From Eutreptiella sp. 'Long Island Sound 2002' (Eukaryota; Euglenozoa; Euglenophyceae; Eutreptiales; Eutreptiaceae), in NCBI GenBank assembly GCA_964036045.1, contig OZ038389.1:42345119-42409118 (forward strand): a stretch of 64,000 nt of DNA, written 5' to 3'. The translations under genes were made by a program, and so were the position numbers. This document shows positions 54,301 to 64,000 of this stretch, piece by piece; the stretch's first letter is position 1; every line of letters starts with the position of its first letter. The notes beneath the pieces were generated by a model that saw only the letters and a list, made by a program, of their open reading frames with translations, did not search any database and was not told the origin of the DNA.

Positions 54301-56050
54301 ATGGTTTTGGGCACACTCTGGCGTGTGCCCAAATTGGTCCGAACTCCAGGAATGCCGAAAACGAATGTTTTTGGGCACATTCGGGCTTGGGCCCAACTTG
54401 GTGCGAACTCGCGGAATTCCCAAAACGAATGCTTTTGGGCACATTCGGGCTTGGGCCCAATTTGGTCCGAACTCCCGGAATGCCGAAAACGAATGCTTTT
54501 GGGCACGTTCGGGCTTGGGCCCAACTTGGTGCGAACTCCCGGAATTCCCAAAACGAATGCTTTTGGGCACATTCGGGCTTGGGCCCAATTTGGTCCGAAC
54601 TCCCGGAAAGCCCAAAACGAATGTTTTTGGGCATATTCGGGCTTGGGCCCAACTTGGTCTGAACTCCCGGAATGCCGAAAACGAATGTTTTTGGGCACAT
54701 TCGGGCTTGGGCCCAATTTGGTCCGAACTGCCGGAAAGCCCAAAACGAATGCTTTTGGGCACATTCGAGCTAGGGCCCAATTTGGTCCGAACTCCCGGAA
54801 AGCCCAAAACGAATGTTTTTGGGCACATTCGGGCTTGGGCCCAATTTGGTCCGAACTCCCGGAATGCCGAAAACGAATGTTTTTGGGCACATTCGGGCTT
54901 GGGCCCAATTTGGTCCGAACTCCAGGAATGCCGAAAACGAATGTTTTTGGGCACATTCGGGCTTGGGCCCAACTTGGTCCGAACTCCCGGAATGCCGAAA
55001 ACGAATGCTTTTGGGCACATTCGGGCTTGGGCCCAACTTGGTCCGAACTCTCGGAATTCCCAAAACGAATGCTTTTGGGCACACTCGGGCCTGGGCCCAA
55101 TTTCGTCCGAACTGCTGGAAAGCCCAAAACAAATTTTTTTGGGCACCTTGGGGCTTGGGCCCAATTTGGTCCGAACTCCCGGAATGCCGAAAACGAATGT
55201 TTTTGGGCACATTCGGGCTTGGGCCCAATTTGGTCCGAACTCCCGGAATGCCGAAAACGAATGCTTTTGGGCACATTCGGGCTTGGGCCCAACTTGGTCC
55301 GAACTCTCGGAATTCCCAAAACGAATGTTTTTGGGCACATTCGGGCCTGGGCCCAATTTCGTCCGAACTGCTGGAAAGCCCAAAACAAATTTTTTTGGGC
55401 ACCTTGGGGCTTGGGCCCAATTTGGTCCGAACTCCCGGAATGCCGAAAACGAATGTTTTTGGGCACATTCGGGCTTGGGCCCAACTTGGTCCGAACTCCC
55501 GGAATGCCAAAAACGAATGTTTTTGGGCACGTTCGGGCTTGGGCCCAAATTCGTCCGAACTCCAGGAATGCCGAAAAGGAATGTTTTTGGGCACATTCCG
55601 GCTTGGGCCCAATTTGGTCCGAACTCCCGGAATGCCGAAAACGAATGCTTTTGGGCACATTCGGGCTTGGGCCCAACTTGGTCCGAACTCCCGGAATTCC
55701 CAAAACGAATGCTTTTGGGCACATTCGGGCTGGGGCCCAATTTGGTCCGAACTCCCGGAATGCCAAAAACGAATGTTTTTGGGCACATTCGGGCTTGGGC
55801 CCAATTTGGTCCGAAGTCCCGGAATGCCCAAAAGTAATGCTTTTGGGCACATTCGGGCTTGGGCCCAAATTGGTCCGAACTCCCGGAATGCCCGAAACGA
55901 ATGTTTTTGGGCACGTTCAGGCTTGGGCCCAATTTGGTCTGAACTGCCGGAAAGCCCAAAACGAATGCTTTTGGGCACATTCGGGCTTGGGCCCAAATTG
56001 GTCCGAACTCCCGGAAAGCCCAAAACGAATGTTTTTGGGCACATTCAGGC
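51330..56050 (+). repeat. Higher-order repeat of 2,367 bp, two copies
   Basis: Diagnostic unit variants recur with an exact offset of 2,367 bp (37 units less one base): for example the block at 51700 recurs at 54067, that at 52446 at 54813, and that at 53684 at 56051. The next part recurs with an offset of 1,727 bp (27 units less one base; 54770 to 56497), so a third copy is shorter. Copies look nearly identical. Confidence 0.85.
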
Positions 56051-57339
56051 TTGGGCCCAATTTGGTCCGAACTCCCGGAAGGCCGAAAACGAATGTTTTT
56101 GGGCACACTCTGGCGTGTGCCCGAATTGGTCCGAACTCCAGGAATGCCGAAAAGGAATGTTTTTGGGCACATTCGGGTTGGGCCCAATTTGGTCCGAACT
56201 CCCGGAATGCCGAAAACGAATGCTTTTCGGCACGTTCGGGCTTGGGCCCAACTTGGTGCGAACTCGCGGAATTCCCAAAACGAATGCTTTTGGGCACATT
56301 CGGGCTTGGGCCCAATTTGGTCCGAACTCCCGGAAAGCCCAAAACGAATGTTTTTGGGCACATTCGGGCTTGGGCCCAATTTGGTCCGAACTCCCGGAAT
56401 GCCGAAAACGAATGTTTTTGGGCACATTCGGGCTTGGGCCCAATTTGGTCCGAACTGCCGGAAAGCCCAAAACGAATGCTTTTGGGCACATTCGAGCTAG
56501 GGCCCAATTTGGTCCGAACTCCCGGAAAGCCCAAAACGAATGTTTTTGGGCACATTCGGGCTTGGGCCCAATTTGGTCCGAACTCCCGGAATGCCGAAAA
56601 CGAATGTTTTTGGGCACATTCGGGCTTGGGCCCAATTTGGTCCGAACTCCAGGAATGCCGAAAACGAATGTTTTTGGGCACATTCGGGCTTGGGCCCAAT
56701 TTGGTCCGAACTCCCGGAATGCCGAAAACGAATGCTTTTGGGCACATTCGGGCTTGGGCCCAACTTGGTCCGAACTCTCGGAATTCCCAAAACGAATGCT
56801 TTTGGGCACACTCGGGCCTGGGCCCAATTTCGTCCGAACTGCTGGAAAGCCCAAAACAAATTTTTTTGGGCACCTTGGGGCTTGGGCCCAATTTGGTCCG
56901 AACTCCCGGAATGCCGAAAACGAATGTTTTTGGGCACATTCGGGCTTGGGCCCAATTTGGTCCGAACTCCCGGAATGCCAAAAACGAATGTTTTTGGGCA
57001 CGTTCGGGCTTGGGCCCAAATTCGTCCGAACTCCAGGAATGCCGAAAAGGAATGTTTTTGGGCACATTCCGGCTTGGGCCCAATTTGGTCCGAACTCCCG
57101 GAATGCCAAAAACGAATGCTTTTGGGCACATTCGGGCTTGGGCCCAACTTGGTCCGAACTCCCGGAATTCCCAAAACGAATGCTTTTGGGCACATTCGGG
57201 CTTGGGCCCAATTTGGTCCGAACTCCCGGAATGCCAAAAACGAATGTTTTTGGGCACATTCGGGCTTGGGCCCAATTTGGTCCGAAGTCCCGGAATGCCC
57301 AAAAGTAATGCTTTTGGGCACATTCGGGCTTGGGCCCAA

Positions 57340-60300
57340 CTTGGTCCGAACTCCCGGAATGCCCGAAACGAATGTTTTTGGGCACGTTCAGGCTTGGGCC
57401 CAATTTGGTCTGAACTGCCGGAAAGCCCAAAACGAATGCTTTTGGGCACATTCGGGCTTGGGCCCAAATTGGTCCGAACTCCCGGAAGGCCGAAAACGAA
57501 TGTTTTTGGGCACACTCTGGCGTGTGCCCAAATTGGTCCGAACTCCAGGAATGCCGAAAAGGAATGTTTTTGGGCACATTCGGGTTGGGCCCAATTTGGT
57601 CCGAACTCCCGGAATGCCGAAAACGAATGCTTTTCGGCACGTTCGGGCTTGGGCCCAACTTGGTGCGAACTCGCGGAATTCCCAAAACGAATGCTTTTGG
57701 GCACATTCGGGCTTGGGCCCAATTTGGTCCGAACTCCCGGAAAGCCCAAAACGAATGTTTTTGGGCACATTCAGGCTTGGGCCCAATTTGGTCCGAACTC
57801 CCGGAAGGCCGAAAACGAATGTTTTTGGGCACACTCTGGCGTGTGCCCAAATTGGTCCGAACTCCAGGAATGCCGAAAAGGAATGTTTTTGGGCACATTC
57901 GGGTTGGGCCCAATTTGGTCCGAACTCCCGGAATGCCGAAAACGAATGCTTTTGGGCACGTTCGGGCTTGGGCCCAACTTGGTGCGAACTCGCGGAATTC
58001 CCAAAACGAATGCTTTTGGGCACATTCGGGCTTGGGCCCAATTTGGTCCGAACTCCCGGAAGGCCGAAAACGAATGTTTTTGGGCACAGTCGGGCTTGGG
58101 CCCAATTTGGTCCGAACTCCACGAAAGCCCAAAACGAATGCTTTTGGGCACATTCGGGCTTGGGCCCAACTTGGTCCGAACTCCCGGAATTCCCAAAACG
58201 TATGCTTTTGGGCACATTCGGGCTTGGGCCCAATTTGGTCCGAACTCTCGGAATGCCCAAAACGAATGTTTTTGGGCACATTCGGGCTTGGGCCCAATTT
58301 GGTCCGAACTCTAGGAATGCCGAAGCCGAAAGTTTTTGGGCACATTCGGGCTTGGGCCCAATTTGGTCCGAACTCCCGGAATGCCGAAAACGAATGCTTT
58401 TGGGCACATTCGGGCTTGGGCCCAACTTGGTCCGAACTCCCGGAATGCCGAAAACGAATGTTTTTGGGCACATTCGGGCTTGGGCCCAATTTGGTCCGAA
58501 CTGCCGGAAAGCCCAAAACGAATGCTTTTGGGCACATTCGAGCTTGGGCCCAATTTGGTCCGAACTCCCGGAAAGCCCAAAACGAATGTTTTTGGGCACA
58601 TTCGGGCTTGGGCCCAATTTGGTCCGAACTCCCGGAATGCCGAAAACGAATGTTTTTGGGCACATTCGGGCTTGGGCCCAATTTGGTCCAAACTCCAGGA
58701 ATGCCGAAAACGAAAGTTTTTGGGCACATTCGGGCTTGGGCCCAATTTGGTCCGAACTCCCGGAAAGCCCAAAACGAATGCTTTTGGGCACATTCGGGCT
58801 TGGGCCCAACTTGGTCCGAACTCTCGGAATTCCCAAAACGAATGCTTTTGGGCACACTCGGGCTTGGGCCCAATTTGGTCCGAACTCCCGGAATGCCAAA
58901 AACGAATGTTTTTGGGCACATTCGGGCCTGGGCCCAATTTCGTCCGAACTGCTGGAAAGCCCAAAACAAATTTTTTTGGGCACCTTGGGGCTTGGGCCCA
59001 ATCTGGTCCGAACTCCCGGAATGCCGAAAACGAATGTTTTTGGGCACATTCGGGCTTGGGCCCAATTTGGTCCGAACTCCCGGAATGCCAAAAACGAATG
59101 TTTTTGGGCACGTTCGGGCTTGGGCCCAAATTCGTCCCAACTCCAGGAATGCCGAAAAGGAATGTTTTTGGGCACATTCCGGCTTGGGCCCAATTTGGTC
59201 CGAACTCCCGGAATGCCGAAAACGAATGCTTTTGGGCACATTCGGGCTTGGGCCCAACTTGGTCCGAACTCCCGGAATTCCCAAAACGAATGCTTTTGGG
59301 CACATTCGGGCTTGGGCCCAATTTGGTCCGAAGTCCCGGAATGCCCAAAAGTAATGCTTTTGGGCACATTCGGGCTTGGGCCCAACTTGGTCCGAACTCC
59401 CGGAATGCCCGAAACGAATGTTTTTGGGCACGTTCAGGCTTGGGCCCAATTTGGTCTGAACTGCCGGAAAGCCCAAAACGAATGCTTTTGGGCACATTCG
59501 GGCTTGGGCCCAAATTGGTCCGAACTCCCGGAAGGCCGAAAACGAATGTTTTTGGGCACACTCTGGCGTGTGCCCAAATTGGTCCGAACTCCAGGAATGC
59601 CGAAAAGGAATGTTTTTGGGCACATTCGGGTTGGGCCCAATTTGGTCCGAACTCCCGGAATGCCGAAAACGAATGCTTTTCGGCACGTTCGGGCTTGGGC
59701 CCAACTTGGTGCGAACTCGCGGAATTCCCAAAACGAATGCTTTTGGGCACATTCGGGCTTGGGCCCAATTTGGTCCGAACTCCCGGAAAGCCCAAAACGA
59801 ATGTTTTTGGGCACATTCAGGCTTGGGCCCAATTTGGTCCGAACTCCCGGAAGGCCGAAAACGAATGTTTTTGGGCACACTCTGGCGTGTGCCCAAATTG
59901 GTCCGAACTCCAGGAATGCCGAAAAGGAATGTTTTTGGGCACATTCGGGTTGGGCCCAATTTGGTCCGAACTCCCGGAATGCCGAAAACGAATGCTTTTG
60001 GGAACGTTCGGGCTTGGGCCCAACTTGGTGCGAACTCGCGGAATTCCCAAAACGAATGCTTTTGGGCACATTCGGGCTTGGGCCCAATTTGGTCCGAACT
60101 CCCGGAAGGCCGAAAACGAATGTTTTTGGGCACAGTCGGGCTTGGGCCCAATTTGGTCCGAACTCCCGGAAAGCCCAAAACGAATGCTTTTGGGCACATT
60201 CGGGCTTGGGCCCAACTTGGTCCGAACTCCCGGAATTCCCAAAACGTATGCTTTTGGGCACATTCGGGCTTGGGCCCAATTTGGTCCGAACTCTCGGAAT

Positions 60301-61431
60301 GCCCAAAACGAATGTTTTTGGGCACATTCGGGCTTGGGCCCAATTTGGTCCGAACTCTAGGAATGCCGAAGCCGAAAGTTTTTGGGCACATTCGGGCTTG
60401 GGCCCAATTTGGTCCGAACTCCCGGAATGCCGAAAACGAATGCTTTTGGGCACATTCGGGCTTGGGCCCAACTTGGTCCGAACTCCCGGAATGCCGAAAA
60501 CGAATGTTTTTGGGCACATTCGGGCTTGGGCCCAATTTGGTCCGAACTGCCGGAAAGCCCAAAACGAATGCTTTTGGGCACATTCGAGCTTGGGCCCAAT
60601 TTGGTCCGAACTCCCGGAAAGCCCAAAACGAATGTTTTTGGGCACATTCGGGCTTGGGCCCAATTTGGTCCGAACTCCCGGAATGCCGAAAACGAATGTT
60701 TTTGGGCACATTCGGGCTTGGGCCCAATTTGGTCCAAACTCCAGGAATGCCGAAAACGAAAGTTTTTGGGCACATTCGGGCTTGGGCCCAATTTGGTCCG
60801 AACTCCCGGAATGCCGAAAACGAATGCTTTTGGGCACATTCGGGCTTGGGCCCAACTTGGTCCGAACTCTCGGAATTCCCAAAACGAATGCTTTTGGGCA
60901 CACTCGGGCTTGGGCCCAATTTGGTCCGAACTCCCGGAATGCCAAAAACGAATGTTTTTGGGCACATTCGGGCCTGGGCCCAATTTCGTCCGAACTGCTG
61001 GAAAGCCCAAAACAAATTTTTTTGGGCACCTTGGGGCTTGGGCCCAATCTGGTCCGAACTCCCGGAATGCCGAAAACGAATGTTTTTGGGCACATTCGGG
61101 CTTGGGCCCAATTTGGTCCGAACTCCCGGAATGCCAAAAACGAATGTTTTTGGGCACGTTCGGGCTTGGGCCCAAATTCGTCCCAACTCCAGGAATGCCG
61201 AAAAGGAATGTTTTTGGGCACATTCCGGCTTGGGCCCAATTTGGTCCGAACTCCCGGAATGCCGAAAACGAATGCTTTTGGGCACATTCGGGCTTGGGCC
61301 CAACTTGGTCCGAACTCCCGGAATTCCCAAAACGAATGCTTTTGGGCACATTCGGGCTTGGGCCCAATTTGGTCCGAAGTCCCGGAATGCCCAAAAGTAA
61401 TGCTTTTGGGCACATTCGGGCTTGGGCCCAA
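57340..61431 (+). repeat. Higher-order repeat of 2,046 bp, two copies
   Basis: Unit variants recur with an offset of 2,046 bp (32 units less two bases): 57522 to 59568, 57771 to 59817, 58336 to 60382 and 57388 to 59434. Translated over 600 residues, the two copies differ at only a few positions. Two one-base-short units, GGGTTGGGCCC for GGGCTTGGGCCC, are kept in both copies and account for the missing bases. Confidence 0.88.
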
Positions 61432-64000
61432 CTTGGTCCGAACTCCCGGAATGCCCGAAACGAATGTTTTTGGGCACGTTCAGGCTTGGGCCCAATTTGG
61501 TCCGAACTGCCGGAAAGCCCAAAACGAATGCTTTTGGGCACATTCGGGCTTGGGCCCAAATTGGTCCGAACTGCCGGAAAGCCCAAAACGAATGCTTTTG
61601 GGCACATTCGGGCTTGGGCCCAAATTGGTCCGAACTCCCGGAAAGCCCAAAACGAATGTTTTTGGGCACATTCAGGCTTGGGCCCAATTTGGTCCGAACT
61701 CCCGGAATGCCGAAAACGAATGTTTTTGGGCACATTCGGGCTTGGGCCCAATTTGGTCCGAACTCCCGGAATGCCGAAAACGAATGCTTTTGGGCACATT
61801 CGGGCTTGGGCCCAACTTGGTCCGAACTCTCGGAATTCCCAAAACGAATGCTTTTGGGCACATTCGGGCTTGGGCCCAATTTGGTCCGAACTCCCGGAAA
61901 GCCCAAAACGAATGTTTTTGGGCACATTCAGGCTTGGGCCCAATTTGGTCCGAACTCCCGGAAGGCCGAAAACGAATGTTTTTGGGCACATTCTGGCGTG
62001 TGCCCAAATTCGTCCGAACTCCAGGAATGCCGAAAAGGAATGTTTTTGGGCACATTCGGGTTGGGCCCAATTTGGTCCGAACTCCCGGAATGCCGAAAAC
62101 GAATGCTTTTGGGCACGTTCGGGCTTGGGCCCAACTTGGTGCGAACTCGCGGAATTCCCAAAACGAATGCTTTTGGGCACATTCGGGCCTGGGCCCAATT
62201 TCGTCCGAACTGCTGGAAAGCCCAAAACAAATTTTTTTGGGCACCTTGGGGCTTGGGCCCAATTTGGTCCGAACTCCCGGAATGCCGAAAACGAATGTTT
62301 TTGGGCACATTCGGGCTTGGGCCCAATTTGGTCCGAACTCCCGGAATACCAAAAACGAATGTTTTTGGGCACGTTCGGGCTTGGGCCCAAATTCGTCCGA
62401 ACTCCAGGAATGCCGACAAGGAATGTTTTTGGGCACATTCCGGCTTGGGCCCAATTTGGTCCGAACTCCCGGAATGCCAAAAACGAATGCTTTTGGGCAC
62501 ATTCGGGCTTGGGCCCAACTTGGTCCGAACTCCCGAAATTCCCAAAACGAATGCTTTTGGGCACGTTCGGGCTTGGGCCCAATTTGGTCCGAACTCCCGG
62601 AATGCCAAAAACGAATGTTTTTGGGCACATTCGGGCTTGGGCCCAATTTGGTCCGAAGTCCCGGAATGCCCAAAAGTAATGCTTTTGGGCACATTCGGGC
62701 TTGGGCCCAACTTGGTCCGAACTCCCGGAATGCCCGAAACGAATGTTTTTGGGCACGTTCAGGCTTGGGCCCAATTTGGTCTGAACTGCCGGAAAGCCCA
62801 AAACGAATGCTTTTGGGCACATTCGGGCTTGGGCCCAAATTGGTCCGAACTCCCGGAAAGCCCAAAACGAATGTTTTTGGGCACATTCAGGCTTGGGCCC
62901 AATTTGGTCCGAACTCCCGGAAGGCCGAAAACGAATGTTTTTGGGCACACTCTGGCGTGTGCCCAAATTGGTCCGAACTCCAGGAATGCCGAAAAGGAAT
63001 GTTTTTGGGCACATTCGGGTTGGGCCCAATTTGGTCCGAACTCCCGGAATGCCGAAAACGAATGCTTTTCGGCACGTTCGGGCTTGGGCCCAACTTGGTG
63101 CGAACTCGCGGAATTCCCAAAACGAATGCTTTTGGGCACATTCGGGCTTGGGCCCAATTTGGTCCGAACTCCCGGAAAGCCCAAAACGAATGTTTTTGGG
63201 CACATTCAGGCTTGGGCCCAATTTGGTCCGAACTCCCGGAAGGCCGAAAACGAATGTTTTTGGGCACATTCTGGCGTGTGCCCAAATTCGTCCGAACTCC
63301 AGGAATGCCGAAAAGGAATGTTTTTGGGCACATTCGGGTTGGGCCCAATTTGGTCCGAACTCCCGGAATGCCGAAAACGAATGCTTTTGGGCACGTTCGG
63401 GCTTGGGCCCAACTTGGTGCGAACTCGCGGAATTCCCAAAACGAATGCTTTTGGGCACATTCGGGCTTGGGCCCAATTTGGTCCGAACTTCCGGAAAGCC
63501 CAAAACGAATGCTTTTGGGCACATTCGGGCTTGGGCCCAACTTGGTCCGAACTCCCGGAATTCCCAAAACGTATGCTTTTGGGCACATTCGGGCTTGGGC
63601 CCAATTTGGTCCGAACTCTCGGAATGCCCAAAACGAATGTTTTTGGGCACATTCGGGCTTGGGCCCAATTTGGTCCGAACTCCAGGAATGCCGAAGCCGA
63701 AAGTTTTTGGGCACATTCGGGCTTGGGCCCAATTTGGTCCGAACTCCCGGAATGCCGAAAACGAATGCTTTTGGGCACATTCGGGCTTGGGCCCAACTTG
63801 GTCCGAACTCCCGGAATGCCGAAAACGAATGTTTTTGGGCACATTCGGGCTTGGGCCCAATTTGGTCCGAACTGCCGGAAAGCCCAAAACGAATGCTTTT
63901 GGGCACATTCGGGCTTGGGCCCAACTTGGTCCGAACTCTCGGAATTCCCAAAACGAATGCTTTTGGGCACATTCGGGCTTGGGCCCAATTTGGTCCGAAC

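Larger units (their letters stand above)
45325..64000 (+). repeat. 64-bp satellite array, about 290 units, running off the window
   Basis: The consensus unit is GAATGTTTTTGGGCACATTC, GGGCTTGGGCCCAATTTGGT, CCGAACTCCCGGAATGCCGA, AAAC (64 bp). Units at the left edge (45325-45700) are more divergent; the interior is homogeneous with recurrent variants: GCTTTT for GTTTTT, AAGCCC for ATGCCG, CAACTTGG for CAATTTGG, TGGCGTGTGCCC, and a CAAATTTTTTTGGGCACCTTGG form. Each unit has a TTGGGCCCAA palindrome, nested in TTCGG...CCGAA, and an AAAAC-GAAT-GTTTT dyad. Because 64 is not a multiple of 3 and the unit has no stop triplet on either strand, all six frames stay open for long distances; these are not genes. 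Confidence 0.97.

Noticed and set aside
45284-64000. Giant open reading frames on both strands (up to about 1,960 codons) with a 64-residue periodic translation
   Set aside because: They arise from a 64-bp stop-free unit rotating through all frames; overlapping frames on both strands are equally open, and there is no independent coding sign.

Overview
The window is nuclear eukaryotic DNA. Its evidence is short coding exons with canonical GT-AG borders in introns of up to 5 kb, several classes of eukaryotic transposon, tRNA-like (SINE-type) sequences and a satellite array. The sequence is moderately GC-rich, with an AT-richer stretch at about 32-40 kb, and is full of G or C homopolymers of 10-18 bases. 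The style fits a repeat-rich protist or microalga. I cannot name the species and do not assign one.

Layout. (1) 2.7-18.2 kb, + strand: at least four, probably six, exons of an EF-hand calcium-binding protein join with matching reading-frame phases and end in a stop at 18232. Its introns hold a MITE with 16-bp terminal repeats and an internal perfect 106-bp duplication (11.35-11.79 kb), a 905-bp TIR element with a CTAAG target duplication (13.0-13.9 kb) and a decayed 3.2-kb element with GIY-YIG nuclease and reverse-transcriptase homology (14.7-17.9 kb). (2) 18.3-22.3 kb: dispersed GGCGCC-hairpin repeats, a few candidate exons, a 195-bp tandem repeat, a foldback element and an inverted pair of tRNA-Cys-like sequences. 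(3) About 23.1-31.3 kb, - strand: one long non-LTR retrotransposon with ORF1, then ORF2 carrying zinc fingers, AP-like endonuclease, reverse transcriptase, RNase H and a CCHC finger. It is broken by frameshifts, each at a poly-G tract; tandem 50-bp repeats and hairpins lie at its 5' side. (4) 32-40 kb, + strand: phase-compatible candidate exons of one or more unrecognised genes, a 0.9-kb foldback element, a 41-bp minisatellite and an AT-rich patch. (5) 41.2-42.1 kb: a Glu-rich candidate gene that ends where an inverted copy of 11.6-18.2 kb begins. (6) 42.1-44.5 kb: that inverted copy, carrying the last two EF-hand exons but truncated and without two of the insertions. (7) 45.3 kb to the window end: about 290 copies of a 64-bp GC-rich satellite with nested dyads, higher-order repeats of 2,367 and 2,046 bp and one inverted block.

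The very long reading frames at 45-64 kb on both strands are by-products of a 64-bp unit that has no stop triplet on either strand, and are not annotated as genes. The real coding content is one good EF-hand gene, mobile-element genes in several states of decay, and fragments of unknown genes whose exons are proposed from splice sites and phase only.
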